This document shows, in pieces, positions 9,373 to 17,299 of a stretch of 54,326 nucleotides of DNA. The notes below the pieces were generated by a model. The model was not told the origin of the DNA, searched no databases, and was given only the letters and a program-made list of their open reading frames with translations. The position numbers and the translations under genes were made by a program. Positions within the stretch are counted from its first letter, which is position 1; each line of letters starts with the position of its first letter. Source of the stretch: an uncultured Alphaproteobacteria bacterium (GTDB lineage Bacteria; Pseudomonadota; Alphaproteobacteria; Rs-D84); the NCBI GenBank assembly GCA_944389235.1, contig CALXLO010000002.1, positions 1-54,326 on the forward strand, read 5' to 3'.

Positions 9373-9786
9373 ATGTTAATGCCAAATAAAACAAAGTTTC
9401 GCAAACAGCACAAAGGCCGTATCCACGGATTGGCCAAAGGTGGCAGCGAATTGGCGTTTGGGTCGTTCGGTTTGAAAGCCATGACCCCAGAACGCGTCAC
9501 CGCGCGTCAGATAGAGGCAGCGCGTCGCGCAATTACACGCCACATGAGACGCATGGGTAAATTATGGATTCGTGTTTTCCCAGATGTTCCGGTTACTAAA
9601 AAGCCTGCCGAAGTTCGTATGGGTAAAGGTAAAGGTGCCGTTGAATACTGGATTTGCCGCGTTAAACCAGGTCGCATTTTGTTTGAATTAGACGGTGTAA
9701 AACCAGAAGTTGCATATGAAGCGTTCGCATTAGCGGCGGCAAAATTGCCGGTAAAAACCAAGGTTGTTGAACGCAAGATTAATTAA
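9373..9786 (+). CDS. rplP: 50S ribosomal protein L16
   Basis: L16 organises the A-site and P-site tRNA elbows on the 50S. I keep the start giving [16 protein letters not shown], because the family begins ML-P-(K/R)xTK(F/Y)RK. The 137 residues match the norm, with conserved [19 protein letters not shown] and [22 protein letters not shown] lies upstream of the ATG. Downstream, rpmC follows after 41 nt. Confidence 0.97.
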   Translation: MLMPNKTKFRKQHKGRIHGLAKGGSELAFGSFGLKAMTPERVTARQIEAARRAITRHMRRMGKLWIRVFPDVPVTKKPAEVRMGKGKGAVEYWICRVKPGRILFELDGVKPEVAYEAFALAAAKLPVKTKVVERKIN

Positions 9787-9827
9787 TACCAATCCGGTAC
9801 CAAACAATTTGGCAAAAAGGTTAAAAA

Positions 9828-10022
9828 ATGGCTGAAAAGAAAGTTGAAAAAGAATCTTTGACAACAGAAGCATTGCAAAGTAAACTGGAAAATCTGAAAA
9901 AAGAACAGATGAACCTGCGTTTCCAGCATTCTGCGGGTCAAATGACAAAAACGCACTTGTTGCGCAAAACGCGTCGTGAAATTGCGCGCGTAAAAACGCA
10001 ATTAAATGCAACAAAAAAATAA
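9828..10022 (+). CDS. rpmC: 50S ribosomal protein L29
   Basis: L29 is a small helical-hairpin protein beside the exit tunnel, adjoining L23. The 64 residues fit the family: helices around [19 protein letters not shown] and the conserved FQHSAGQ and RREIARVKT blocks. AAAAGG precedes the start. It sits between rplP and rpsQ, as in most proteobacteria. Confidence 0.96.
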   Translation: MAEKKVEKESLTTEALQSKLENLKKEQMNLRFQHSAGQMTKTHLLRKTRREIARVKTQLNATKK

Positions 10023-10162
10023 AAAATTGCTGATTTTGGTTGAGATTTCTAAATTTTAAGATATCATATTCCGAAATTGGTTAAAATATGGGCGGATTAA
10101 TTCGCGTAAATAGTGTTGTCTGGGTGCGCGGGTTAAGACAAAAATGTAAGGGAAAAATAGTT

Positions 10163-10432
10163 ATGCCAAAACGTATACTGCAAGGAACAGTTATCAGTAC
10201 AGCAAACGACAAAACTGTTGTTGTCGAAGTTGAACGCCGTTTCCGTCATCCGCTGTATGGAAAATTTGTTAAGCAGAATAAAAAGTACAAAGCGCACGAT
10301 GAAAACAACGAATACAAAGTTGGCGATATCGTCGCAATAGAAGAACATCGTCCTATTTCCAAGACAAAAACTTGGGTTGTTACGGGACGCGTCGGCGTTT
10401 CCAAAGACGATACGGTGGATGTTGCTGAATAA
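10163..10432 (+). CDS. rpsQ: 30S ribosomal protein S17
   Basis: S17 is an OB-fold primary 16S rRNA-binding protein. I start it at ATG 10163 ([12 protein letters not shown]), which has TAAGGGAA about 8 nt upstream. The open frame continues 25 codons upstream, but those codons lack family similarity and the upstream spacing would then leave no ribosome site. The 89 residues carry [21 protein letters not shown] and [12 protein letters not shown], the expected family blocks. It precedes rplN by 116 nt of structured spacer. Confidence 0.96.
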   Translation: MPKRILQGTVISTANDKTVVVEVERRFRHPLYGKFVKQNKKYKAHDENNEYKVGDIVAIEEHRPISKTKTWVVTGRVGVSKDDTVDVAE

Positions 10433-10438
10433 TATCAC

Positions 10439-10529
10439 CCAGGGTCTTTGAGGTTGACGGTACATGATATTGATGCCGTTGGACAGTCGGAACCTGGAAA
10501 ATAACAAAGCCACAGGGGATTGCCTTGTG
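10439..10529 (+). promoter_or_regulatory. Stem-loops upstream of rplN
   Basis: Two candidate hairpins fill the rpsQ-rplN spacer. CCAGG (10439-10443) can pair with CCTGG (10493-10497). CACAGGG (10511-10517) pairs with CCTTGTG (10523-10529) across a 5-nt loop with one G-T pair. The second ends about 8 nt before the AGGATAGGGG ribosome site of rplN, close enough to affect its access. Confidence 0.35.
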
Positions 10530-10548
10530 TGCAGGATAGGGGTAAAAA

Positions 10549-10923
10549 ATGATACAAAATGAAACAGTTATGACAGTTGCGGATAATTCAGGCGCACGCA
10601 AGGCGATGTGTATCAAAGTCTTGGGCGGTTCGCATCGTCGTTATGCCACGGTGGGCGACAAAATCGTTGTCGCAATCAAAGAAGCAATACCACGCGGCAA
10701 AGTTCAAAAAGGTACTGTGCAGCGCGCGATTATTGTTCGTACAAAATTTCCGGTAAAACGACCGGACGGTTCAATTATTCGCTTTGATGACAACGCAGTT
10801 GTGTTGATAAATAAAAATAATTTTGAACCAATTGGCACGCGTATTTTCGGTCCGATTGCACGCGAAGTTCGTCGCAAATACGATGTTCAAAAAATTGTGT
10901 CTTTGGCACCAGAAGTCATTTAA
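10549..10923 (+). CDS. rplN: 50S ribosomal protein L14
   Basis: L14 is a 50S protein at the subunit interface and the docking point of the silencing factor RsfS. The 124 residues contain [35 protein letters not shown] and [10 protein letters not shown], all typical. A strong AGGATAGGGG stretch precedes the ATG. It opens the spc group (rplN-rplX-rplE-rpsN-rpsH-rplF-rplR-rpsE-rpmD-rplO-secY). Confidence 0.98.
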   Translation: MIQNETVMTVADNSGARKAMCIKVLGGSHRRYATVGDKIVVAIKEAIPRGKVQKGTVQRAIIVRTKFPVKRPDGSIIRFDDNAVVLINKNNFEPIGTRIFGPIAREVRRKYDVQKIVSLAPEVI

Positions 10924-10961
10924 TTTGCAGGCAAATGCGATTTAGATAAAGGATTGTGAAA

Positions 10962-11264
10962 ATGAAAATCAAAAAAGGCGACGAAGTCGTAGTTATTTCG
11001 GGAAAATACAAAGGCGTAAAAGGTAAAGTACTGGAAGCGCGCCCGTCTGAATCCCGCGTCGTAGTAGAAGGCGTAAATCGTCATAAGTGGCATATAAAAC
11101 CAACACAAGAACAAGCAGGTCATATCGCAGACCGCGAAGCACCGATACATGTTTCTAATGTTGCGTTGGTGGACCCGAAAACTAAAAAGGCGACACGCGT
11201 CGGATACAAAATTGACGGCGATAAAAAAATTCGCATTGCAAAAAAATCCAGTGCGGAATTATAA
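10962..11264 (+). CDS. rplX: 50S ribosomal protein L24
   Basis: L24 is one of the two assembly initiators of the 50S. I start it at ATG 10962 (MKIKKGDEVVVISGKYKG), spaced 8 nt from AAAGGA (10948-10953). An in-frame GTG two codons earlier is too close to that site. The 100 residues contain the KOW motif (GDEVVVISGKYKGVKGKVL) and the conserved GVNRHKWHIKPTQ segment. A short hairpin repeated elsewhere in the cluster follows it. Confidence 0.96.
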   Translation: MKIKKGDEVVVISGKYKGVKGKVLEARPSESRVVVEGVNRHKWHIKPTQEQAGHIADREAPIHVSNVALVDPKTKKATRVGYKIDGDKKIRIAKKSSAEL

Positions 11265-11271
11265 TAATTGG

Positions 11272-11289
11272 TTCCCGCTGTTACGGGAA
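11272..11289 (+). repeat. 18-nt hairpin, copy 1 (rplX-rplE spacer)
   Basis: TTCCCGCTGTTACGGGAA has arms TTCCCG and CGGGAA around a 6-nt loop. The identical 18-mer occurs at 13241-13258 before rplR. It lies 21 nt before the rplE start. No T-run follows it, so termination is unlikely. Confidence 0.7.
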
Positions 11290-11310
11290 TAAAAAGTTAA
11301 GGAATAAAAA

Positions 11311-11856
11311 ATGCAAAGCAGATTGCGTGAATTTTATGAAAAACAAATTGTACCTGAATTAATCCAAGAATTTGGGTATACTAATCCATTGGCTGTGCCA
11401 AAACTGACCAAGATTGTTTTGAACATGGGGGTCGGCGAAGCTGTTGCTGATAAAAAGAAACTGGATGCCGCCGCCGCAGATTTAACAGCGATTGCTGCAC
11501 AAAAATCTGTTATAACGCATGCGAAAAAGTCAATCGCAACATATCGTCTGCGCGAAGGTCAGGCCATTGGAACCAAGGTAACTTTGCGTGGTAAAAGAAT
11601 GTATGATTTCTTGGATAAATTAATCACAGTCGCATTGCCGCGCGTCAAAGATTTTCGTGGGTTGTCAAAGTCTAAGTTTGATGGACGCGGAAATTATGCG
11701 TTTGGTATCAAAGAACACTTGATATTCCCAGAAATTTCTGTGGATAAAATTGACGCAATCCGTGGAATGGATATTGTTATCGCAACAACCGCGAAAACAG
11801 ATGATGAAGCGCGTGCATTGCTGACAAAAATCGGCCTGCCGCTGGTGTTGAAATAA
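11311..11856 (+). CDS. rplE: 50S ribosomal protein L5
   Basis: L5 binds 5S rRNA and forms the central protuberance with L18. The 181 residues carry the family blocks [31 protein letters not shown] and [18 protein letters not shown]. The start follows AAGGAAT. The preceding spacer contains the repeated hairpin. In E. coli the rplX-rplE junction is the site where S8 represses the spc operon. The hairpin here does not resemble that S8 site by eye. Confidence 0.98.
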   Translation: MQSRLREFYEKQIVPELIQEFGYTNPLAVPKLTKIVLNMGVGEAVADKKKLDAAAADLTAIAAQKSVITHAKKSIATYRLREGQAIGTKVTLRGKRMYDFLDKLITVALPRVKDFRGLSKSKFDGRGNYAFGIKEHLIFPEISVDKIDAIRGMDIVIATTAKTDDEARALLTKIGLPLVLK

Positions 11857-11871
11857 TAAAAGGTAATAAAA

Positions 11872-12174
11872 ATGGCTAAATTAGCGTTGATAAATAAACA
11901 AAAAAGACGTGAAAAACTGGTCGCAAAATACGCGAAAAAGCGTGAATCAATCAAGGCGAAAATGTCTGTAAACGCAACGCCAGATGAACGCATGGAAGCA
12001 ATGAAAAAATTGGCCAAGTTGCCACGCAATGCAAATCCGACGCGTTTGCATAATCGTTGTTCTGTAACAGGTCGCGCACGCGGATATTCGCGCTTGTTCG
12101 GTCTGTGTCGCCAACAGGTTCGTACCATGGCATCCGAAGGTAAACTGCCGGGTGTACGCAAGTCCAGTTGGTAA
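11872..12174 (+). CDS. rpsN: 30S ribosomal protein S14, zinc-free type
   Basis: S14 is a 30S head protein. This 100-residue form is the long type without the two CxxC zinc pairs, as in most proteobacteria. Conserved blocks are LINKQKRREKLVAKYAKKR, LPRNANPTRLHNRCSVTGR and GYSRLFGLCRQQVR, ending KSSW. It starts 15 nt after rplE behind AAAGG. The 89-nt spacer to rpsH holds a weak stem (CCCAG 12186-12190 with CTGGG 12206-12210, then TTTT) that could act as a partial terminator. Confidence 0.97.
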   Translation: MAKLALINKQKRREKLVAKYAKKRESIKAKMSVNATPDERMEAMKKLAKLPRNANPTRLHNRCSVTGRARGYSRLFGLCRQQVRTMASEGKLPGVRKSSW

Positions 12175-12263
12175 AATTTTAACCCCCCAGTTGTGGACAA
12201 TGCTGCTGGGTTTTAAGTGATGGAATAAAATCTGTCGCTTGACTTCATAAAAGGAGTATAAAG

Positions 12264-12662
12264 ATGTCATTATCACACCCAATCGGAGATATGCTGACCC
12301 GTATTCGTAATGGGCAGAATGCCGGTAAAGAATTTGTATCTGTGCCAAACAGCAAATTGCGTGCCGCAGTTTTGGCTGTATTAAAAGATGAAGGCTTTAT
12401 CACAGATTTTCGTAAAGAACAAATTGACGAACATCGTGCTAATTTAGTTATTGAACTAAAATATGTTGGCGGAAACGGTGCAATCCAAGATATAACTGTT
12501 GTTTCAAAACCAGGGCGGCGTGTATATTCTGGCAGTGCAAAAATGCCAAAGGTTTTGAATGGTTTAGGTATCGCAATTGTTTCTACGCCAAATGGGGTCA
12601 TGACTGACCACAAGGCGCGCTTGATGAATGTTGGCGGCGAAGTGCTGTGCAAGGTTATCTAA
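12264..12662 (+). CDS. rpsH: 30S ribosomal protein S8
   Basis: S8 is a primary 16S binder of the central domain and, in E. coli, the repressor of the spc operon. The 132 residues show SHPIGDMLTRIRNGQNAGK at the start and the C-terminal signature ISTPNGVMTDHKARLMNVGGE in slightly altered form (here IVSTPNGVMTDHKAR). AAGGAGT lies upstream of the ATG. It precedes rplF by 19 nt. Confidence 0.97.
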   Translation: MSLSHPIGDMLTRIRNGQNAGKEFVSVPNSKLRAAVLAVLKDEGFITDFRKEQIDEHRANLVIELKYVGGNGAIQDITVVSKPGRRVYSGSAKMPKVLNGLGIAIVSTPNGVMTDHKARLMNVGGEVLCKVI

Positions 12663-12681
12663 GATTAAGTGAGGTTTGAAT

Positions 12682-13233
12682 ATGTCTCGTGCAGGAAAAT
12701 ATCCAGTTAAACTGAAAGATGGCGTGTCGGCAGTAATCGCAGACAATGTCTTGACAGTCAAAGGACCCAAAGGCGAAGTTAAATTGCCGTTGGATACCAA
12801 AAATGCTGGTCTGGTTGATGTTGTTATTGAATCTGACCAGGTCGTCGTTACACCAAAAGATGCCGAAGATAAAACTTCACGCGCAATGTGGGGTACAATG
12901 ACACGCAATGTTCGTGCCGCTGTTCATGGGGTGTCTGATGGATTTGCCAAAGAAATGTATATGAAAGGTGTTGGATACAAAGCATCAGTCAGCGGAAATA
13001 AATTGGTATTGGTTGCCGGTTATTCGCATGATGTTGTAATGGAAATCCCCGCTGGTTTGTCTGTGCAGATGGGCGAAACACCAACTGAATTTATCATTCG
13101 CGGTATTGACAAGTGCTTGGTCGGGCAGTTTGCAGATAAAATCCATAAAGTTCGTAAACCTGACCCGTATAAAGGCAAGGGCATCTTTTACAAGGGTGAA
13201 CGCATACGCCGCAAAGAAGGTAAAAAGAAATAA
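12682..13233 (+). CDS. rplF: 50S ribosomal protein L6
   Basis: L6 lies near the factor-binding site of the 50S. I start it at ATG 12682 (MSRAGKYPVKLKDGV), which follows GAGGT (12671-12675). An in-frame TTG two codons earlier is too close to that site. The 183 residues include the duplicated L6 fold and the C-terminal signature GKCLVGQ-like DKCLVGQFADKIHKVRKPDP with YKGKGIFYKGERIRRK. It is followed by the second copy of the repeated hairpin. Confidence 0.97.
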   Translation: MSRAGKYPVKLKDGVSAVIADNVLTVKGPKGEVKLPLDTKNAGLVDVVIESDQVVVTPKDAEDKTSRAMWGTMTRNVRAAVHGVSDGFAKEMYMKGVGYKASVSGNKLVLVAGYSHDVVMEIPAGLSVQMGETPTEFIIRGIDKCLVGQFADKIHKVRKPDPYKGKGIFYKGERIRRKEGKKK

Positions 13234-13240
13234 TAATTAA

Positions 13241-13258
13241 TTCCCGCTGTTACGGGAA
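13241..13258 (+). repeat. 18-nt hairpin, copy 2 (rplF-rplR spacer)
   Basis: This is base-for-base the same 18-mer as at 11272-11289 (arms TTCCCG and CGGGAA). It lies 19 nt before the rplR start and overlaps the approach to its ribosome site. Both copies fall in short spacers just ahead of 5S rRNA-associated proteins (L5 and L18). Confidence 0.7.
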
Positions 13259-13277
13259 TGTGAAAAAAGGAAATAAA

Positions 13278-13634
13278 ATGTTAAAACATTTGTCATCAGA
13301 AGAAAGACGCACATTGGCAAATCGCGGTGCGCTGAAAAGAAAAAATCCGGGCAAAATCCGTTTGTCGGTTTTTCGTTCGGGTCGTCATATTGAAATTCAA
13401 GCCATTGATGATACACGCGGTCATACAATATGCGCGGCATCGTCCAAGGAAAAAGATTTCAAGGGCAAGGGTTGGAATGTTGCCGGTGCAGAATTGGTCG
13501 GCCAAGCGTTTGCAAAACGCGTTGTGGCGGCTGGGATTGCCGACAATTGTTATTTTGACCGCGGCGGATATCGCTATCACGGTCGCATAAAAGCACTGTG
13601 CGAAGCAATCCGCGCAGGTGGTGTTAGAATTTAA
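13278..13634 (+). CDS. rplR: 50S ribosomal protein L18
   Basis: L18 binds 5S rRNA together with L5. I start it at ATG 13278 (MLKHLSSEERR), spaced from AAAAGGA. A GTG six codons upstream overlaps the hairpin and has no ribosome site. The 118 residues carry RLSVFRSGRHIEIQAIDD and the C-terminal GGYRYHGRIKALCEAIRAGG. It continues into rpsE after 24 nt. Confidence 0.97.
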   Translation: MLKHLSSEERRTLANRGALKRKNPGKIRLSVFRSGRHIEIQAIDDTRGHTICAASSKEKDFKGKGWNVAGAELVGQAFAKRVVAAGIADNCYFDRGGYRYHGRIKALCEAIRAGGVRI

Positions 13635-13658
13635 GTCGTGAAATAACGGAGTTTTATA

Positions 13659-14219
13659 ATGGCACGTTTTGATGATAAAAAATTGCAAACGGATAACTTG
13701 GTAGATAAGTTGGTTTCTATTAACCGGGTTTCCAAAACGGTTAAAGGTGGACGCAATATGTCTTTTGCGGCACTGGTTGTTGTCGGCGACAAAGCGGGTC
13801 GCGTTGGTTTCGGCAAAGGTAAAGCACTGGAAGTACAAAGCGCTGTACAAAAAGCAACCAAGGCAGCCAAGGCAAAAATGATTCGCGTTCCGTTGAAAGA
13901 AGGACGCACTTTGCATCATGATATTTCTGCAAAATATGGTGCCAGCAAGTTAGTCGTGCGCAGTGCTGTTCCAGGTACTGGAATTATTGCGGGTGGTGCA
14001 TTGCGTGCCGTATTTGAATGCCTGGGCGTGCAGGATGTGGTTGTGAAATCCCAGGGGTCTAATAATCCAAATAATATGATTCGTGCTGTGTTTTCTGCGT
14101 TTTATAAAATGAATTCACCAAAAACAGTGGCGGCGCGTCGCGGAAAATCTGTGGCAGAAATTATCGCCGGTCGTGATGGCAGAAAATTAGAAAATGCAGA
14201 AGCAGTGGCTGAAAAATAA
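13659..14219 (+). CDS. rpsE: 30S ribosomal protein S5
   Basis: S5 contributes to decoding accuracy and to mRNA unwinding with S3 and S4. The 186 residues contain the double-stranded RNA-binding-like N-terminal domain ([34 protein letters not shown]) and the C-terminal [15 protein letters not shown] and [13 protein letters not shown] blocks. A short Glu/Ala-rich tail ends the protein. The start follows ACGGAG. Confidence 0.98.
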   Translation: MARFDDKKLQTDNLVDKLVSINRVSKTVKGGRNMSFAALVVVGDKAGRVGFGKGKALEVQSAVQKATKAAKAKMIRVPLKEGRTLHHDISAKYGASKLVVRSAVPGTGIIAGGALRAVFECLGVQDVVVKSQGSNNPNNMIRAVFSAFYKMNSPKTVAARRGKSVAEIIAGRDGRKLENAEAVAEK

Positions 14220-14254
14220 ATATTATTAGATGCCAATAAAAACGGAGATTGATT

Positions 14255-14434
14255 ATGGCAAAAATAATTGTTAAACAGGTAAAAAGTATTATCGGTCGCC
14301 CAGAATCACAACGCAAAATTGTTGCAGCACTGGGGCTGGGGCGTATAGGTAAACAAAAAGAACATGAAGATACACCATCTGTTCGCGGTATGGTGGCCAA
14401 GGTTTCACATCTGGTTGAAATTGTGGAAAAATAA
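14255..14434 (+). CDS. rpmD: 50S ribosomal protein L30
   Basis: L30 is a small peripheral 50S protein. I start it at ATG 14255 ([19 protein letters not shown]), with ACGGAG at 14242-14247 upstream. A TTG two codons earlier is too close. The 59 residues match the family, with [20 protein letters not shown] typical of proteobacterial L30. It lies between rpsE and rplO as usual. Confidence 0.96.
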   Translation: MAKIIVKQVKSIIGRPESQRKIVAALGLGRIGKQKEHEDTPSVRGMVAKVSHLVEIVEK

Positions 14435-14452
14435 ATTTATGTAAACCGAGTG

Positions 14453-14494
14453 CGCCATGCTGGCGTGCGACATAGAACTATGATAAAATAGTTC
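14453..14494 (+). promoter_or_regulatory. Two hairpins before rplO
   Basis: CGCCA (14453-14457) pairs with TGGCG (14461-14465), and GAACTA (14475-14480) pairs with TAGTTC (14489-14494) around an 8-nt loop. They occupy the 84-nt rpmD-rplO spacer, and the second ends about 11 nt before the AAAAGG ribosome site. Confidence 0.35.
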
Positions 14495-14518
14495 GCAGGA
14501 ATAAAAAGGATATATAAA

Positions 14519-14977
14519 ATGAAATTAAATGCTTTGATGGATAATTTTGGTGCACGCAGTAATGCTAAACGCGTTGGCCGTGGTATTGGTTCTGGGATGG
14601 GTAAAACATCTGGCCGTGGACACAAAGGTCAAAAAGCACGCAGTGGTTCGCGTAAGCAAGCGACTTTCCAAGGTGGACAAATGCCGATTTTGCGTCGTTT
14701 TCCAAAATTTGGTTTTAACAATCCGTTTGCCAAGGAATATGCAACAATTAATTTAGGTGATATTGAAAAATTTATTGCGTCTGGCAAAATTGATGCCAAG
14801 AAACCAATCACAATTACTTCTTTGATGGATGCAAAAATTATTAACCGTGCCAAAGATGGATTAAAAATATTGGCCAAAGGTGAAATAAAAACATCGGTTA
14901 ATATTATTGCTGATAAATGGTCCAAAGCAGCCGAAGAAGCCATTGTAAAAGTCGGTGGCACAATTAAAAATAAATAA
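14519..14977 (+). CDS. rplO: 50S ribosomal protein L15
   Basis: L15 is a late-assembly 50S protein with a long glycine- and arginine-rich N-terminal extension. The 152 residues begin MKLNALMDNFGARSNAKR and carry GRGIGSGMGKTSGRGHKGQK and FQGGQMPILRRFPKFGF, all diagnostic. The C-terminal part (KASPI-like domain) ends VKVGGTIKNK. It sits directly before secY with a 20-nt spacer. Confidence 0.97.
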   Translation: MKLNALMDNFGARSNAKRVGRGIGSGMGKTSGRGHKGQKARSGSRKQATFQGGQMPILRRFPKFGFNNPFAKEYATINLGDIEKFIASGKIDAKKPITITSLMDAKIINRAKDGLKILAKGEIKTSVNIIADKWSKAAEEAIVKVGGTIKNK

Positions 14978-14997
14978 TAAATTAAAAGTTTATACGC

Positions 14998-16314
14998 ATG
15001 AAATTTTTGAGAGAGTTTTTTGGCAGTATGTCCGATTTGCAAAAACGCATATTGTTTACAATTAGTGCGTTGATTGTATATCGTATCGGGTCGTTTATTC
15101 CATTACCGGGGGTAAATGCGTCGGCAGTATTACATTTGTTTAGTGGCGAAGGCAGCGGCATGATGGGTATGTTTGATATGTTTGCCGGTGGTTCTTTGTC
15201 GCGTATGTCTGTGCTGGCATTAAACATATTCCCATATATTTCTGCGTCAATCGTATTGCAGTTGTTGACAGCAACAAGCAAGACATTGGGTGAATTGCGC
15301 AAAGAAGGTGAATCTGGTCGTATCAAAATTAACCAATATACGCGCTATTTGGCGGTGTTCTTGGCGGTTGTTCAGGGATGGGCGGTTGTGCGTGGGTTGG
15401 AAGTCATGGCACCTGTTAATGGTGTCGCAGCCGTGGTGAATCCTGGTTTCGCATTTGAATTGTCTGCAATTATCGCATTGGTCGGTGGAACTGTATTTGT
15501 TATGTGGTTGGCAGAACAAATTACTGCGCGTGGTATCGGACAAGGGGCTTCTTTGTTAATCTTTGCAGGAATTATTGCAGAAGTTCCCGGTGGTATTGCG
15601 CGTTTATTCTCGTTGGGGTCTGTTGGGCAGATTTCGCCAGCAATGATTGCGCTGGTTGTTGCATTTGTTATTGGAATAATTGCGCTGATTGCGTTCTTTG
15701 AACAGGCGCAACGCCGTATACAAATTTTGTATCCGCGTCAAGTTATGGCAAACGGCGTTATGAATACAAATGCGTCTTATTTGCCGATAAAGGTTAATAT
15801 GTCTGGTGTTATGGGACCGGTGTTCGCAGCCAGTATCATGATGTTGCCGGCGTTTGTTCAACGGTTCGTACAAAGTGAAAATACAGTTGTTCAGGCAATA
15901 ATGGGATTCTTTACATACGGAACATGGTCTTATATTATAACATATACTGTATTAATTGCGTTCTTTGCGTATTTCCAAACGGCAGTGGTGTTTAATTCCG
16001 AAGAAACAGCAAATAATCTGAAAAATGCAGGCGGGTATATCCCTGGGGTTCGACCAGGTGAACAGACGATGCACTATTTGGATTCGGTCGTGTCGCGTAC
16101 AACGGCGATTGGTGTTGCGTACTTAGTCGTGGTGTGCGTGGTACCGATTATTCTAAATTCACATGCAGGTATGCCGTTGGCAATCGGTGGAACCAGTGTG
16201 TTGATTGTTGCAGGTGTCGTGCTGGATACTATGAATCAAGTTCAATCGTATCTGGTGGCAAAGCAATATAAAAGCGTTATTAAAAAAGCGCAAAAAAAAG
16301 GTCGCTTCCGTTAA
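14998..16314 (+). CDS. secY: Preprotein translocase subunit SecY
   Basis: SecY is the channel of the Sec translocon in the inner membrane, working with SecE and SecG and the motor SecA. The 438 residues give ten hydrophobic segments. Family marks are YRIGSFIPLPGVNASA near the start, NIFPYISASIVLQLL, and the cytoplasmic loop with KNAGGYIPGVRPGEQT. The ribosome site is weak, and translation may be coupled to rplO 20 nt upstream. In many alphaproteobacteria adk follows secY, but here rpsM is next. The numerous exported proteins elsewhere in the window would use this channel. Confidence 0.98.
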   Translation: MKFLREFFGSMSDLQKRILFTISALIVYRIGSFIPLPGVNASAVLHLFSGEGSGMMGMFDMFAGGSLSRMSVLALNIFPYISASIVLQLLTATSKTLGELRKEGESGRIKINQYTRYLAVFLAVVQGWAVVRGLEVMAPVNGVAAVVNPGFAFELSAIIALVGGTVFVMWLAEQITARGIGQGASLLIFAGIIAEVPGGIARLFSLGSVGQISPAMIALVVAFVIGIIALIAFFEQAQRRIQILYPRQVMANGVMNTNASYLPIKVNMSGVMGPVFAASIMMLPAFVQRFVQSENTVVQAIMGFFTYGTWSYIITYTVLIAFFAYFQTAVVFNSEETANNLKNAGGYIPGVRPGEQTMHYLDSVVSRTTAIGVAYLVVVCVVPIILNSHAGMPLAIGGTSVLIVAGVVLDTMNQVQSYLVAKQYKSVIKKAQKKGRFR

Positions 16315-16341
16315 TTTTATTAATGTGGGGCAAACAAAGAT

Positions 16342-16369
16342 TTGACTTTTGTTGCATTTTTTATAAAAT
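16342..16369 (+). promoter_or_regulatory. Promoter ahead of rpsM
   Basis: TTGACT (16342-16347) and TAAAAT (16364-16369) are spaced by 16. The surrounding string TTTGACTTTTGTT followed by TATAAAATT closely matches the rpoA promoter region at 17791-17821. It suggests that the rpsM-rpsK pair can be transcribed independently of the spc genes. Confidence 0.5.
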
Positions 16370-16390
16370 TATGCGGCAAAATAAAATTGA

Positions 16391-16407
16391 GTACGCCATT
16401 TGCGTAC
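16391..16407 (+). promoter_or_regulatory. Hairpin in the rpsM leader
   Basis: GTACGC (16391-16396) and GCGTAC (16402-16407) form a perfect 6-bp stem with a 5-nt loop. It lies downstream of the candidate promoter and about 13 nt before the AAAAGGAAAAG ribosome site of rpsM. In E. coli S4 represses the alpha operon at the rpsM leader, but no rpsD is present in this window. Confidence 0.4.
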
Positions 16408-16435
16408 CGCAGTAAATAAAAAGGAAAAGAAAAAA

Positions 16436-16813
16436 ATGGCACGTATAGCAGGTGTTAACATTCCAACGGAAAAGCGCATTGAAATCGCGCTGCAATACAT
16501 TCATGGTATTGGTCCGGCCAAGTCCGCGCAAATTTGCAAAGCTTTGAAATTAAAAGATGGGTTGCGCGCCAAAGACCTGACGGACGAGGAAGTTGTTAAA
16601 ATTTCAAAATATATTGAAGAAAACTTCAAGGTAGAAGGTGATGTTCGCCGTGAAGTTGCAATGAATATTAAACGGTTGCAAGATTTGAAAACTTATCGCG
16701 GTATTCGTCATCGTAATCGTTTACCAGTGCGTGGTCAACGCACACGGACCAATGCCCGTACACGCAAAGGCAAACGCGTTGTCGTCGCAGGGTCTGCGGT
16801 CAAGGGTAAATAA
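16436..16813 (+). CDS. rpsM: 30S ribosomal protein S13
   Basis: S13 is a 30S head protein that contacts P-site tRNA and the 50S. I start it at ATG 16436 ([19 protein letters not shown]), directly after the purine-rich AAAAGGAAAAGAAAAAA. The open frame extends 12 codons upstream without family similarity. The 125 residues contain [37 protein letters not shown] and a basic tail (RTRKGKR). It opens the alpha group. Confidence 0.97.
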   Translation: MARIAGVNIPTEKRIEIALQYIHGIGPAKSAQICKALKLKDGLRAKDLTDEEVVKISKYIEENFKVEGDVRREVAMNIKRLQDLKTYRGIRHRNRLPVRGQRTRTNARTRKGKRVVVAGSAVKGK

Positions 16814-16877
16814 TATTAATCAGGTAGAGATTAACACCATAGTTAATTGAAGACATCTAATTAAAAGGTAAAAAATA

Positions 16878-17261
16878 ATGGCAGTAACAAAAGCGAAAAA
16901 GAAAGTTGTTAAAAAAGTATCACATGGTATTGCACATGTGGTCGCAACAAACAATAATACACGCATCACTATCACTGACCAGTCTGGCGCAGTTTTGACA
17001 TGGGCAACAGCTGGGGCAAATAATTTCAAGGGTGCAAAAAAATCTACACCATACGCAGCAACTGTTGTCGCAGATGCAGTTGGTAAAAAAGTTGCTGAAA
17101 TGGGTATGAAAACTGTTGATGTTTTAATGCGTGGTATTGGTCAAGGGCGTGAATCTGCGGTACGCGGGTTGGCAAATGCGGGCTTGATTGTTCAATCTAT
17201 TACGGATACAACGCGTATTCCACACAATGGTTGTCGCCCGAAAAAAGTGCGTCGTGTTTAA
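16878..17261 (+). CDS. rpsK: 30S ribosomal protein S11
   Basis: S11 is a platform protein of the 30S near the E-site mRNA. The 127 residues include GIAHVVATNNNTRITITDQ, the ATAGANNFKGAKKSTPYAA block and the C-terminal TRIPHNGCRPKKVRRV. The ATG follows AAAAGG. Unusually, a strong hairpin terminator (17271-17298) follows the stop within 10 nt, so the alpha group is split here. Neither rpsD nor rpoA is contiguous with it. Confidence 0.98.
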   Translation: MAVTKAKKKVVKKVSHGIAHVVATNNNTRITITDQSGAVLTWATAGANNFKGAKKSTPYAATVVADAVGKKVAEMGMKTVDVLMRGIGQGRESAVRGLANAGLIVQSITDTTRIPHNGCRPKKVRRV

Positions 17262-17270
17262 TATAAATAA

Positions 17271-17298
17271 AAAAAATCCGCCAACGGCGGATTTTTTT
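17271..17298. terminator. Bidirectional intrinsic terminator after rpsK
   Basis: The stem TCCGCC/GGCGGA has a 3-nt loop (AAC) and is flanked by an A-run on the left and a T7 run on the right, so it works in both directions. It serves rpsK on the + strand and the convergent gene at 17300-17689 on the - strand. Confidence 0.85.
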
Positions 17299-17299
17299 A

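Noticed and set aside
10088-10162. Upstream start for S17
   Set aside because: The extra 25 residues do not resemble S17, and TAAGGGAA is placed for the ATG at 10163.
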